Of a stretch of DNA of 64,000 bases, positions 43,374 through 52,844 are shown piece after piece; the stretch's first letter is position 1; every line of letters starts with the position of its first letter. This DNA is from Glutamicibacter halophytocola (lineage in GTDB: Bacteria > Actinomycetota > Actinomycetes > Actinomycetales > Micrococcaceae). A model generated the notes under the pieces. The model was not told where the DNA came from and made no database searches. It saw only the letters and a list, made by a program, of their open reading frames with translations. The stretch is taken from NCBI RefSeq assembly GCF_001302565.1, contig NZ_CP012750.1, forward strand, positions 682,001 to 746,000. The letters run 5' to 3'. A program made the translations under genes and the position numbers.

Positions 43374-43586
43374 CTAATGCGTGAAGTGGTAGACCACGCC
43401 AAAGAGCACTGCGGAAACGCCCATGCTGATTCCGATGAGCAGTGGCTCCCAATCCAAGGACTGGGCTGCCAACATCACTGCGAAGGCACCGAAGAGAACT
43501 ATCGCTCCGATACCTCCCAGGATCACTCCTCCGCCTCCATGGTGCCGCACGGCGGAGTGTGCGGTCCGGTGGAATAGTGTTTCCAT
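43374..43586 (-). CDS. Small membrane protein
   Basis: 70 residues with a His/Gly-rich N-terminus (HRTAHSAVRHHGGGG) and two hydrophobic segments (VILGGIGAIVLFGAFAVML; LLIGISMGVSAVLFGVV). The start at ATG 43586 is preferred to 43742, which would add 52 residues of non-protein-like sequence. No family is recognised. Confidence 0.55.
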   Translation of the reverse strand: METLFHRTAHSAVRHHGGGGVILGGIGAIVLFGAFAVMLAAQSLDWEPLLIGISMGVSAVLFGVVYHFTH

Positions 43587-43656
43587 GCCGCCATGATACG
43601 TCCGATTCGACGCGGATCCGAGGTCCTGGGCAAGATTCTGGATATTGTCAGACTTC

Positions 43657-44523
43657 TTAAGCGTCCGTGCCGGTGCGCAGCTCATGGATTTTCTGCGCCG
43701 CCACGTGCAGCGAGCGGTAGTCCGCTCCCGGTCCCTGGGCAATGAATCCGGGGCATTCGTGATCTGCCAGGCCCTCTTGCCCGTAAGCTAAGCCGCGGAA
43801 GGTCCCGTGGGCCATGCGCACCAGGTGGGCTCCGGCGGCCACATCCCACACCTTGGTGTCAAAACCGATGGTGGCATCGCACCAGCCGGCGGCCACATGG
43901 GCCAAGGCCAGCGCGGCGCTGACCTTGCGCCGCACGGTGGCGAAGTCCTGGATCCACTGGCCGAAGAGCTGCAGTGCCAGATCCCCGTCGTGCACCAGGG
44001 ATTCTGCACCGGGATAGTCGGTCATCAAATTGGCACGGGCTTGTTCGGGGCGCCGCGCGGGGTTCAGGACTGCGCCGTTGAGCAGCGCTGATTCGGCATT
44101 GGCGGTGAATTCGTCGCCGGCAATGGGATCGATGATCACCGCTGCGGCCAGCTGGCCATCGATGGCGGCGGCAATGGAAATGCAGAAGAATGCGATGCCG
44201 TGGACAAAGTTGCTGGTTCCGTCAATGGGGTCGACAATCCATTGGACTGAGCCTGGCGCGGCGTTGCCCGATTGCGTGGAAATGTTCTCCTCGCCGAGCA
44301 CCCACGAACCAGGAACCGCGGCCAACAAGGACTCGGTGATAATTTGCTGGCTGCGCCGGTCAATCTCGGTCACCAGATCGTGGGCGTTGGTCTTGATCTC
44401 GGCATCCACCGAGGTGCGGAAGGTGGCACGCAGCAGGCTCGCAGCGCTGCGCGCCGCGTCCAGGGCGGCCACGCGCAGTTCTTCGGCGCGGGTTTTTTCA
44501 CAGATTGCTGTTTGCTCGCTCAC
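43657..44523 (-). CDS. Inositol monophosphatase family protein
   Basis: 288 residues with the lithium-sensitive phosphatase motifs: GEEN (metal-binding Glu), DPIDGTSNFVHG and the C-terminal WDVAAGAHLV. Members hydrolyse inositol-1-phosphate, histidinol phosphate or fructose bisphosphate; in mycothiol- and inositol-using Actinobacteria inositol phosphate is a likely substrate, but this cannot be settled here. Divergent from the GntR gene. Confidence 0.9.
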   Translation of the reverse strand: MSEQTAICEKTRAEELRVAALDAARSAASLLRATFRTSVDAEIKTNAHDLVTEIDRRSQQIITESLLAAVPGSWVLGEENISTQSGNAAPGSVQWIVDPIDGTSNFVHGIAFFCISIAAAIDGQLAAAVIIDPIAGDEFTANAESALLNGAVLNPARRPEQARANLMTDYPGAESLVHDGDLALQLFGQWIQDFATVRRKVSAALALAHVAAGWCDATIGFDTKVWDVAAGAHLVRMAHGTFRGLAYGQEGLADHECPGFIAQGPGADYRSLHVAAQKIHELRTGTDA

Positions 44524-44632
44524 CGTGCCAGCTTATCGTGCGGCCGGTGCCCGCCGGGGGAAGTTCTGCGGCGCAGCTCGATTCGAGTGGCTATCGGGTG
44601 CCGCGAGTGCGAATCAGGATAAGCTTCTGCAC

Positions 44633-45352
44633 ATGAGCAGCATGCAACCGATCGCGCCCAAGGCCTCGTTGACCGAGCAGGTCACGACGATGATTCGGGC
44701 GGCCATCGTTGCAGGCGAGATGGAACCCGGGCAGCACTATTCGGCCATCGGCATTTCCGAGAAGCTCGGCGTCTCGCGCACCCCGGTGCGCGAAGCGCTG
44801 CAGCTGCTGGAAAAAGAAGGCATCGTGACCGTCGCCAAGAACCGCGGCGTCCGGGTCAACCAGATTTCCCTGGAAGACATCGTCGAGGTTTTCCAGCTGC
44901 GGCTGGCCATTGAACCGCCTGCAGCGGCCCGCGGGGTCATCAACGCCAGCGACGCCGACCGTGCCCGGCTGGTGCAGCTGCACGAGCAATTGCTGCAGGC
45001 CGGGCAAACTGGCGATGGGCGCGCGACCCTGGAAGCCGATAAGGAATTCCACTTGTACCTGCTGGGGCTGGCCAGCAACAAGAAGCTTGACTCCGTGGTG
45101 GGGGAGCTGCGCAACCTGGTGCTCGCGCATGGGCAGACAACGGTGCCCTATGCCCGCAGCAGCCAGGAATTGGCGGGGGACCGCGAAGAACTCATGGCCG
45201 CGATTCTCGCCGAGGATGCGCCCGCGGCGGCCACGGCGGTGCGGGGCCACATCATGCGCACCGCACAGATGCTGATTCGCTCCATCTGTTCGCGGACCGA
45301 GGCGCTGGTGGCCCAGCCCTTCCTGGACCGTCTTGACGACCTGATTTCCTAG
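44633..45352 (+). CDS. GntR/FadR-type transcriptional regulator (FCD domain)
   Basis: 239 residues: winged helix at about 10-75 (ISEKLGVSRTPVREALQLLE) and a helical FCD effector domain with the expected metal-binding residues. FCD regulators respond to organic acids and often repress the adjacent catabolic operon. It lies 108 bases upstream of the CoA transferase gene and is the likely regulator of the glutarate block. ATG 44633 is used; ATG 44642 is also in frame. Confidence 0.92.
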   Translation: MSSMQPIAPKASLTEQVTTMIRAAIVAGEMEPGQHYSAIGISEKLGVSRTPVREALQLLEKEGIVTVAKNRGVRVNQISLEDIVEVFQLRLAIEPPAAARGVINASDADRARLVQLHEQLLQAGQTGDGRATLEADKEFHLYLLGLASNKKLDSVVGELRNLVLAHGQTTVPYARSSQELAGDREELMAAILAEDAPAAATAVRGHIMRTAQMLIRSICSRTEALVAQPFLDRLDDLIS

Positions 45353-45460
45353 CGGAGCCCGGATCCTTTTCACCGGGTCTTGCCATGAGTGAGCTGCGCA
45401 ACATAGAGTAGCATGCAACATGTAACTAACTCAGCTGGGAATGACAACGAGGTGGCAAAG

Positions 45461-46606
45461 ATGGGCCAACCGCTGGACGGGATCAAAGTCGTCGACCTCT
45501 CGCGCATTCTTGCCGGTCCGCTATGCACCATGACCTTGGCCGACTTCGGCGCCCAGGTGCTGAAAGTGGAAAGCAAGGCCGGGGATGAAACCCGCGGGTG
45601 GACCCCGCCGGTCAATGCCCAGGGCGTGAGCACCTACTACTGGTCGGTGAACCGGAACAAGCAGGCGGTCATCGCCGACTTCGGCAATCCCGAACACCTG
45701 GCGAGGCTTCTGGAATTGATCCAGGACGCTGATGTTCTGGTGGAAAATTTCCGGCCCGGTGTCCTGGCCAAATTCGGACTGGACTACTCCCGGTTGAAAG
45801 AGCTGAACCCGGAACTGGTCTATTGCTCCATTTCAGGATTCGGCGAACAGCAAGGCGCAGCTTTCCCCGGCTTTGACCTCCTGGTCCAAGCGGTGGGCGG
45901 ACTGATGAGCATTACCGGGGAACCCGATGGCGCCCCCAGCAAGGTGGGGGTTGCACTGGTTGACGTGCTCGCTGCGCACAACGCCGCCACCGGGATCCTG
46001 CTGGCCCTTCGGGAAAGGGAGAGCAGCGGCCTGGGGCAGCGGGTGAGCGTCAACCTGCTTTCTTCGGTGCTGGCCGGAATGACCAACCAGACAAGCAGCA
46101 CCCTGGCGACCGGAACATCACCGGCGCGCCTGGGCAACGCCCATCCGAGCATCGCGCCCTACGAAACCTTTAATACCGGCGACGGCGTCATCGCGATCGC
46201 GGTAGGCAACGACCGGCAATTTGCCGCGCTATGCCGGCAACTGGGCGATCCCGCGCTCGCCGAGGACCCCCGGTTCGTCACCAACACCGACCGGGTCGCG
46301 CACCGTGCCGAGCTCAAGGCGCTGATTGAAGCGGCCGCCGCTGAACGCAGCGCGGCCAGCTGGGCCGGCTGCCTGATGGAGTCCGGGGTGCCCGCGGGCA
46401 AGGTCAACACCATCGCGCAAGCCATTGGCTTTGCCCAGGAGCTGGGCCTGGATCCGGTGGCGGTCATCAACGATCCCGGCACCGGCGAAACAGCCACGCA
46501 CCTTGCCAGCCCCATTGGGCTCTCCCGCACGCCAGCTCAATACCGGAGCAACCCGCCGGCCCACGGCCAGCATCAAGAACTCTTCGAACAAGCAGCTCGC
46601 GCTTAG
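45461..46606 (+). CDS. CaiB/BaiF family CoA transferase (likely glutarate CoA-transferase)
   Basis: 381 residues, class III CoA transferase: N-terminus DGIKVVDLSRILAGPLCTM, catalytic-type Asp in the PGFDLLVQAVGGLMSITGEP region, and NRNKQAVIADF. These enzymes transfer CoA between carboxylates, typically from succinyl-CoA. The gene next to it encodes glutaryl-CoA dehydrogenase, as for mammalian SUGCT homologues, so glutarate is the likely acceptor. The start at ATG 45461 follows GAGGTG; an in-frame ATG at 45413 would add 16 residues. Confidence 0.88.
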   Translation: MGQPLDGIKVVDLSRILAGPLCTMTLADFGAQVLKVESKAGDETRGWTPPVNAQGVSTYYWSVNRNKQAVIADFGNPEHLARLLELIQDADVLVENFRPGVLAKFGLDYSRLKELNPELVYCSISGFGEQQGAAFPGFDLLVQAVGGLMSITGEPDGAPSKVGVALVDVLAAHNAATGILLALRERESSGLGQRVSVNLLSSVLAGMTNQTSSTLATGTSPARLGNAHPSIAPYETFNTGDGVIAIAVGNDRQFAALCRQLGDPALAEDPRFVTNTDRVAHRAELKALIEAAAAERSAASWAGCLMESGVPAGKVNTIAQAIGFAQELGLDPVAVINDPGTGETATHLASPIGLSRTPAQYRSNPPAHGQHQELFEQAARA

Positions 46607-46655
46607 CCGGCCAGCGCGCGAACCCGCCAACCAACGCAACCTCCAAGGAGCGACT

Positions 46656-47834
46656 ATGGACACCACTGAACACATCCTCGACCCCGCCGATCTGATGAAC
46701 TTCGATTCGCTGCTTGGCAGTGAAGAATTGGCCCTGCGCGATACCGTGCGCGCCTTCGTTAGAGAACACATCAAACCGAATATTGCCCAGTGGTACAACG
46801 ACGCGGTCTTCCCGCTGGAGATCGTCCCGGAAATGGCCAAGCTGGGCCTGTTGGGCATGCACCTGAACGGTTATGGCTGTGCTGGCCGCTCCGCGGTGGA
46901 ATACGGCATCGCCGGAGCAGAATTGGAAGCCGGCGACTCGGGACTGCGCACCTTTGTTTCCGTGCAGGGCTCCCTGGCGATGAGCGCCATCCACAAGCAC
47001 GGTTCCGAAGAGCAGAAACAGGAATGGCTGCCGAAAATGGCCGCCGGCCAGGCCATCGGATGCTTCGGGCTGACCGAGCCAACGGCCGGATCCGACCCGT
47101 CAAGCATGAAAACCTTCGCCCGCCGCGACGGTGATGACTGGCTGATCAACGGGTCCAAGCGCTGGATCGGCCTGGCCAATGTGGCACAGGTAGCAGTCAT
47201 CTGGGCGCAAACCGAAGAGGGGATCCGCGGTTTTGTAGTACCGGCTAACACCCCGGGATTCACCGCAACCCCGATCGAGCAGAAGCTGTCCATGCGTGCT
47301 TCCATCCAGTGCGACATCGAGATGGTTGATGTGCGCTTGCCGGGTACGGCCGTACTGCCAAACGCCAGGGGATTGAAGGGGCCATTTTCCTGCCTGAACG
47401 AAGCACGCTACGGAATTCTCTGGGGCTCCATGGGCGCAGCCCGCGATGCATTTGAAGACGCCTTGGCCTACGCGCAGCAACGTCTTCAGTTCGACAAGCC
47501 GCTGGCCGGCTACCAGATGACACAGCAGAAGCTGGTGGACATGGCTCTGGAGATCAACAAGGGTTTCCTGCTGGCCCTGCACATCGGCCGGCTCAAAGAT
47601 GCAGGAAATCTGGATCTGCACATGATCTCGGCGGGCAAGCTGAACAACTGCCGCGAGGCCATCAAGATCTGCCGCGAGGCGCGGACTATCCTTGGCGGCA
47701 ACGGCATCACCCTGGACTACTCGCCACTGCGCCACGCCAACAACTTGGAGTCAGTGCGCACCTATGAAGGCACTGATGAAGTCCACACCCTGATCTTGGG
47801 CCATAAGCTCACCGGCGTCCCCGCCTTCCGCTAA
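46656..47834 (+). CDS. gcdH: Glutaryl-CoA dehydrogenase
   Basis: 392 residues, the usual GcdH length. Acyl-CoA dehydrogenase fold with FAD-binding GCFGLTEPTAGSDPSS, the GcdH-type NGSKRWIGLANVAQ and the catalytic base Glu in VRTYEGTDEVH. It oxidises and decarboxylates glutaryl-CoA to crotonyl-CoA and CO2. AAGGAG precedes the ATG, 46 bases after the CoA transferase stop. The GcdH-specific residues make this call firmer than a generic acyl-CoA dehydrogenase. Confidence 0.9.
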   Translation: MDTTEHILDPADLMNFDSLLGSEELALRDTVRAFVREHIKPNIAQWYNDAVFPLEIVPEMAKLGLLGMHLNGYGCAGRSAVEYGIAGAELEAGDSGLRTFVSVQGSLAMSAIHKHGSEEQKQEWLPKMAAGQAIGCFGLTEPTAGSDPSSMKTFARRDGDDWLINGSKRWIGLANVAQVAVIWAQTEEGIRGFVVPANTPGFTATPIEQKLSMRASIQCDIEMVDVRLPGTAVLPNARGLKGPFSCLNEARYGILWGSMGAARDAFEDALAYAQQRLQFDKPLAGYQMTQQKLVDMALEINKGFLLALHIGRLKDAGNLDLHMISAGKLNNCREAIKICREARTILGGNGITLDYSPLRHANNLESVRTYEGTDEVHTLILGHKLTGVPAFR

Positions 47835-47864
47835 ACCGCGCAACGCAAAAGAATCCAGAGGAAC

Positions 47865-49328
47865 ATGATGATGGACTTGGCTTCCACCCCGGTGGCCCTG
47901 CACCAGTACCTTAACGGCACGTGGGCCGAGGGCCAGGGACGCGAAATCGATTCGAGAGCTGCCGCTGATAACTCGCAGGTACTTGCCCGGGGCCGCGCAG
48001 CCAGTGAAGAGCAAGTCGATGCAGCTTTCGCCGCCGCCCACCAGGCGAAGAAAAGCTGGGCGGCCACCCCGATGGCTGCACGCGCAGCCTACCTGATCGC
48101 GGCCGCAAGCTACCTCAAGGAGCACGCTGAGCAGTTCGGAGAGGAACTGGCCGGCGAAGAAGGCAAAACTCGGGCCGAAGGAATTGGCGAAGTACTGCGA
48201 GCAGCCCAAATTTTCACCTATTACGCAGGCGAAGCGGAACGCGCTGCCGGGACGGTATTCCGGTCTCCTCGCGCCGGAGAGCAGATCCTGGTGACCAGCA
48301 AGCCGCTGGGCGTGGTGGGCATTATTACGCCGTTCAACTTTCCCATCGGCATTCCAGCGTGGAAAATCGCGCCGGCACTTGTCTTCGGAAATACCGTCGT
48401 TTTCAAGCCAGCCAGCCTGGTTCCGATTCTGGCGCTGCGCCTTGTCCAGGCCTTGGAATATGCCGGACTGCCCGCAGGAGTGCTCAACCTCGTCATTGGC
48501 CCAGGGGCGCTGGGAGACCGATTCATTGCCAATGAGCACCTCAACGGCCTGTCCTTCACCGGATCAACCGCGGTAGGCCGCCGGCTCTGTGCCGCCGGCG
48601 CTGCGCGCGGTGTTCCGGTCCAGGCCGAGATGGGAGGCAAGAACGCCGCGGTGGTGCTGGCCGATGCCGACCTGGATCTAGCCAGCGAACAAGTGCTTTT
48701 CGGAGCCTTCCGCTCTACCGGGCAGAAGTGCACTGCAACCAGTCGGCTCATCCTGGACGACGGGATTGCCGAGGATTTCCTGGCCAGACTCATCACGCGC
48801 CTGGAACAGTGGACTACCGGCAACCCGCTGGATCCCAAAGTCCACATGGGACCACTAGTTGATGCCAAAGCAGCGGCCTCGGCGCGCGAAGGAATTGACC
48901 GTGCCCTGGGCCAAGGAGCGCTGCTGCGCTTCCAAGGCAAGGCTCCAGAAACGGGAAGCTATCTGGCGCCCACCATCTTGGAGCTGCCAACAGGTGAAGC
49001 CGGCCGGGAGAACTGTGCCTGGCGCGAGGAATTTTTTGCCCCGATTCTTGCGGTGTGCACCGTCAGCGGCACAGATCAGGCTTTTGAAGCAGCCGAAGAC
49101 TCGGAGTTCGGGCTGAGCCTGGCCCTGTTCACCAGCAATCTTTCCGTGGCACTAGCTGCTGAACAAGCACTGGATGTTGGCATATTGCATGTAAATTCGG
49201 AGTCAGCAGGCGCGGATCCCCACGTGCCATTTGGAGGTGTCAAGGCATCTGGCTATGGGCCGAAGGAACAAGGAGCAGCGGCCCGCGAGTTCTACACGCA
49301 CACGACCACCACTTATTTGCGGGGCTGA
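47865..49328 (+). CDS. NAD(P)-dependent aldehyde dehydrogenase
   Basis: 487 residues, complete ALDH fold: the cofactor segment ITPFNFPIGIP, NTVVFKPAS, general-base Glu in EMGGKNAA and nucleophile Cys in STGQKCTATS. Closest in style to 2-oxoglutarate semialdehyde/succinate semialdehyde dehydrogenases. In this operon it may oxidise glutarate semialdehyde (from 5-aminovalerate) to glutarate; this is inferred from neighbours. It starts ATG 47865 after AGAGGAAC, 30 bases past gcdH. Confidence 0.9.
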   Translation: MMMDLASTPVALHQYLNGTWAEGQGREIDSRAAADNSQVLARGRAASEEQVDAAFAAAHQAKKSWAATPMAARAAYLIAAASYLKEHAEQFGEELAGEEGKTRAEGIGEVLRAAQIFTYYAGEAERAAGTVFRSPRAGEQILVTSKPLGVVGIITPFNFPIGIPAWKIAPALVFGNTVVFKPASLVPILALRLVQALEYAGLPAGVLNLVIGPGALGDRFIANEHLNGLSFTGSTAVGRRLCAAGAARGVPVQAEMGGKNAAVVLADADLDLASEQVLFGAFRSTGQKCTATSRLILDDGIAEDFLARLITRLEQWTTGNPLDPKVHMGPLVDAKAAASAREGIDRALGQGALLRFQGKAPETGSYLAPTILELPTGEAGRENCAWREEFFAPILAVCTVSGTDQAFEAAEDSEFGLSLALFTSNLSVALAAEQALDVGILHVNSESAGADPHVPFGGVKASGYGPKEQGAAAREFYTHTTTTYLRG

Positions 49329-49363
49329 TTGCTCCAGCTCAAGTGCCGAAGAAGGAAAGATCA

Positions 49364-50221
49364 ATGATGATTGAACGTATTTTGGTTATCGGCGCCGGAA
49401 CCATGGGCCGGCAAATCGCCATGAGCTGCGCCTTGAGCGGCTACGAGACTCTCCTGCAAGACATCTCTGAGCAGGCCTTGACCGCTGCGCGCACAGACCT
49501 CGAAGCGTGGGCCGCGTCCAGGGTTTCCAAGGGCAAATTGGAACAGTCGGACGCGGACACGGCCTTGAACCGGCTGGCCCAGAGCACGGATCTGGCAGCT
49601 AGCGCCAGTACGGCCGATCTGGTGATCGAAGCAGCCGTGGAGCGGCTGGATATCAAGGAGCAGATCTTCGCCACCTTGGGTGAACATGCCCCAGCCCACG
49701 CGATCCTTGCCACCAATTCCTCGACCTTGCCCTCATCGCGCGTGGCCGCGGCCAGTGGGCGCCCCCAGCAGGTATGCAATATGCACTTCTTCAACCCTGC
49801 ACTGGTGATGAAGTGCGTTGAAGTGGTCCGCAATGAGCAGACCAGCGATGAAACGGTTGAAGCCGTGACGGCCGTGGCCACGCGGCTGGGCAAGCAGCCG
49901 GTGCTGGTGAACAAGGAGATCCCGGGATTCATCGCGAACCGCATGATGGGAGCTATCAACGCCGAGGCATTGAACCTGGCCCACGCAGGAATCGCCAGCA
50001 TCGAAGATATCGACACCACCGCCAAAACAGCACTCGGGCACCCGATGGGCCCCTTCGAGCTGATGGACATGGTTGGCCTGGACGTCATCGATTTCATCGC
50101 CCAGGCAACCTTCGCCGAAACGGGCAATGAAGCCGATAAGCCGCATCCGCTCATTACCGAAAAGGTCCAAGCAGGTCTCCTGGGCCGAAAGAGCGGTGAA
50201 GGGTTCTACCCTTACTCGTAG
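49364..50221 (+). CDS. 3-hydroxyacyl-CoA dehydrogenase (3-hydroxybutyryl-CoA type)
   Basis: 285 residues, short monofunctional form: NAD-binding GAGTMGRQIAMSCALSGYE, catalytic His in NMHFFNPALVMK, and NKEIPGFIANRM, then HPMGPFELMDMVGLDV. It oxidises 3-hydroxybutyryl-CoA to acetoacetyl-CoA, the step after hydration of crotonyl-CoA. No crotonase or thiolase gene is in the block. The start at ATG 49364 follows GAAGGAAAG. Last gene of the operon. Confidence 0.92.
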   Translation: MMIERILVIGAGTMGRQIAMSCALSGYETLLQDISEQALTAARTDLEAWAASRVSKGKLEQSDADTALNRLAQSTDLAASASTADLVIEAAVERLDIKEQIFATLGEHAPAHAILATNSSTLPSSRVAAASGRPQQVCNMHFFNPALVMKCVEVVRNEQTSDETVEAVTAVATRLGKQPVLVNKEIPGFIANRMMGAINAEALNLAHAGIASIEDIDTTAKTALGHPMGPFELMDMVGLDVIDFIAQATFAETGNEADKPHPLITEKVQAGLLGRKSGEGFYPYS

Positions 50222-50312
50222 CCACTCCGCGGGCCTGGAGGTTGAATCGCGTGCAGGGCTTCGCATGCCAGTCGTTTTCCAGGGTTCGGCGAGAACATGA
50301 AAGACTGTGAGC

Positions 50313-51386
50313 ATGAGTCACATTTCGACTGATCAACGAGCTCGCCACGTTGCTTCGCGGGTGGAAGACAAATTCCACAACTGGCGTGCCAAGCGGGCAC
50401 AAGCCAAGGGGCAAGGGGCGGTCATCCTGCCTTACACCGGCTACGGTTCGACCGGACCCGAAGGGGGCTGGATTCGCGTACTAGCGCGAGTCGTGCTCGC
50501 CGGCCCCGGAGCCTTCGAATTCGGCCAGCATCAGGCGCAGGTGATCGCCGACGGGATCAGGGGTTTTCGAAATTTCATTTCACCGATCCTTCCATTTGGC
50601 AAGGTCAGCATCGTCGTAGGAGAGCAGCGCTTCGAGGTGCAAGCGGACCGCGGCGGCGTCATAGATGCAAAGCTGGCCGTTGACCTGCCGGCGGGCTGGA
50701 ACGAGATACACCTTCAAGCCCACGACGGCGACGAGGCGACAGCCCGAGTCATGGTCATTGACCAGGCTCAGAAGTTCGGCGTGATCAGCGACGTGGACGA
50801 TACCGTGGTGGTCACGGCACTGCCGCGACCCTTGCTGGCGGCATGGAACTCATTTGTGCTCTCAGAGCACGCACGCGTTGCAACTCCGGGCATGGCTGTC
50901 ATGTTGCAGCAAGCGCGGCAAGAGCACCCCGGTGGACCGATGGTCTACCTTTCCACGGGGGCATGGAATGTTGCGCAAACTCTGCAGCGCTTCATCTCCC
51001 GCAACCTTTATCCCGAAGGCCCGTTGTTGCTCACGGACTGGGGACCCACGGACCGTTCCTGGTTCCGCAGCGGCATGCAGCACAAGGTGGACCAGCTGCG
51101 GCGGCTGGCTCAGGAGTTTCCACATATCTCCTGGATCCTGGTCGGCGACGATGGCCAGCACGACCCGGCGATCTACGCAGAATTCGCGCGACGCTATCCA
51201 GAGCTGGTCCGGGCGATAGTGATCCGGCAGCTGACGCCGTCCGAGGCTGTGCTGGCTGGCGGACGCTCCAACGAGTTGCGGCGCACGACCCCGGGCGTGC
51301 GCTGGGTCTATGAGCCTGATGGCGCGCGAATCCTCGACCAGCTGGTGAAGCTTGGCCTGGTTGATGCTGACGCGAAGAATTTGTAG
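50313..51386 (+). CDS. APP1-type phosphatase (DUF2183)
   Basis: 357 residues with an APP1 catalytic domain of the HAD type: nucleophile motif GVISDVDDTVVV, the VYLSTGAWN segment and GDDGQHDPAIY. The yeast namesake is a phosphatidate phosphatase; bacterial members have no confirmed substrate. The N-terminal 150 residues resemble a beta-rich lead domain common in actinobacterial members. GTG 50307 and ATG 50313 are both in frame; the ATG is used. A thioesterase gene follows after 14 bases. Confidence 0.85.
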   Translation: MSHISTDQRARHVASRVEDKFHNWRAKRAQAKGQGAVILPYTGYGSTGPEGGWIRVLARVVLAGPGAFEFGQHQAQVIADGIRGFRNFISPILPFGKVSIVVGEQRFEVQADRGGVIDAKLAVDLPAGWNEIHLQAHDGDEATARVMVIDQAQKFGVISDVDDTVVVTALPRPLLAAWNSFVLSEHARVATPGMAVMLQQARQEHPGGPMVYLSTGAWNVAQTLQRFISRNLYPEGPLLLTDWGPTDRSWFRSGMQHKVDQLRRLAQEFPHISWILVGDDGQHDPAIYAEFARRYPELVRAIVIRQLTPSEAVLAGGRSNELRRTTPGVRWVYEPDGARILDQLVKLGLVDADAKNL

Positions 51387-51400
51387 AGGAAAGAACGGTA

Positions 51401-51868
51401 ATGGCTGAATCAATGCTTCGTGTGCAGGTGCCCATGCGCTGGGGCGACATGGATGCCTACGGGCATGTCAATAATGTCAACCTGATCAGGCTGATGGAAG
51501 AAGCGCGTATTGCTGGCTTTGGAGTTCCTGGCGGAACCGGTGCTCCCGGAGTTGAACCGCAGGCAGATATTTTTTCCGCGGTGCCGCCAGGAATCCAGAT
51601 CCTGGTCGTTGAGCATCGCGTGCGGTACTCCAGGCCTTTGGAATACCGCAATGTTCCGGTGAATGTGGATTTGTGGGTGGCAAACATCAAGCCAGCCAGT
51701 TTTGAAATCTGCTACGAATTCCGGGACCCAATTGAGGATTACCTATGCGTCAAGGCGGCCACCACGCTGGCGTATTTTGACCCGGTTACTTCGCGAGTTC
51801 AAAGGCTGAGCCCTGAAGAACGCGAGGGACTGAGCGCTTTCGATGGTGCATCAACCTTCCCGAAGTAA
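51401..51868 (+). CDS. Acyl-CoA thioesterase (YbgC/4HBT hot-dog family)
   Basis: 155 residues. Hot-dog fold with the active-site segment MRWGDMDAYGHVNNV (catalytic-type Asp and His). It hydrolyses acyl-CoA or aromatic acyl-CoA thioesters. It follows the APP1 gene closely, with a GAGGAAAG ribosome-binding sequence, and is probably in the same operon. Confidence 0.9.
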   Translation: MAESMLRVQVPMRWGDMDAYGHVNNVNLIRLMEEARIAGFGVPGGTGAPGVEPQADIFSAVPPGIQILVVEHRVRYSRPLEYRNVPVNVDLWVANIKPASFEICYEFRDPIEDYLCVKAATTLAYFDPVTSRVQRLSPEEREGLSAFDGASTFPK

Positions 51869-51931
51869 GCTCTGGCCTTTCTGTCAATTAGGATTGATCT
51901 ATCTACTCTTATTCAGACAGGAAGTGATGTT

Positions 51932-52786
51932 ATGTCTCAGCCAGCTGGCGGACGTCTGCAAACCGAGGCTCGACCTGCACGACCTCAAGTTGTCTTGCAG
52001 GTGCTCAAGCGCGAGCATATTGCTCCGCATTTGGTGCGGCTGACTCTCGGCGGTCCTGGGTTCGATAACTTTGTCGACAAGGACGTGACGGACCGTTACG
52101 TCAAATTCTTGTTTGCCAAGCCGGAGCTTGGCCTGGAAATGCCTTACGACATGGAGGAGCTGCGCAGCAAGCTGGCCCCCGAAGACATGCCGGTGCGCCG
52201 CACCTACACCGTGCGCCGCAGCGATCTTGAAGCTCGAACGATCGAAATTGATTTTGTCGTTCACGGCGATGAGGGATTGGCCGGCAAATGGGCACGCGAT
52301 ACCGAGATCGGTTCCTCGATCTGCTTCGCTGGGCCTGCCGGGCTGTTCGTGCCGCGCGAAGAATTCGATTTCCATTTCTTTGCCGGTGATGAGACAGCTA
52401 TTCCTGCCATATCCGCGGCTTTGGAGGCCATGTCCCCGCAAATGAAGGGGCTGGCCGTCATCGAGGTCGCCGACGGAGCCGATGAACTGGAGCTTGTGCA
52501 CCCAGAGGGTGTTGAAGTTCGATGGCTGCACCGCAACGCACCCTTCACCCCGCAGAACACTGTTCTGGAAAACGCCGTGCGCGAGTACCCATGGCCCGGT
52601 GGCCGAGTGCAGGTCTTTGCCCATGGCGAGCGCGAAGTCATGAAGCGGCTTCGCCTCTACTTCTACGATGAGCGCGGGGTCGATCGCCGCGATATGTCAT
52701 TGTCCGCCTACTGGGCGTTTGGCCGGGCAGAAGATGCGTTCCAAGCCGAAAAGCGCACCGAGGTTGGCAAGATCTTCGCTGACTGA
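51932..52786 (+). CDS. Siderophore-interacting protein (ferric-siderophore reductase)
   Basis: 284 residues, SIP family: FAD-binding domain with RRTYTVRR, DFVVHGDEGLAGKWA, then an NAD(P)H-binding half with FFAGDETAIPAIS. It reduces Fe3+-siderophore complexes in the cytoplasm to release iron. ACAGGAAGTG precedes the ATG. Only a weak iron-box-like sequence (11 of 19 positions) is seen upstream at about 51887, so control by DtxR is possible but not clear. Confidence 0.92.
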   Translation: MSQPAGGRLQTEARPARPQVVLQVLKREHIAPHLVRLTLGGPGFDNFVDKDVTDRYVKFLFAKPELGLEMPYDMEELRSKLAPEDMPVRRTYTVRRSDLEARTIEIDFVVHGDEGLAGKWARDTEIGSSICFAGPAGLFVPREEFDFHFFAGDETAIPAISAALEAMSPQMKGLAVIEVADGADELELVHPEGVEVRWLHRNAPFTPQNTVLENAVREYPWPGGRVQVFAHGEREVMKRLRLYFYDERGVDRRDMSLSAYWAFGRAEDAFQAEKRTEVGKIFAD

Positions 52787-52844
52787 AGCGGGCCCGTCGC
52801 CATTATTCGGGGCGCTCATTGAGTGTTGCGGGCGGCCCAGCAAC

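Noticed and set aside
51887-51905. Iron-box-like sequence upstream of the siderophore-interacting protein gene
   Set aside because: Only 11 of 19 consensus positions match and the right half is poor, so I do not list it as a site.
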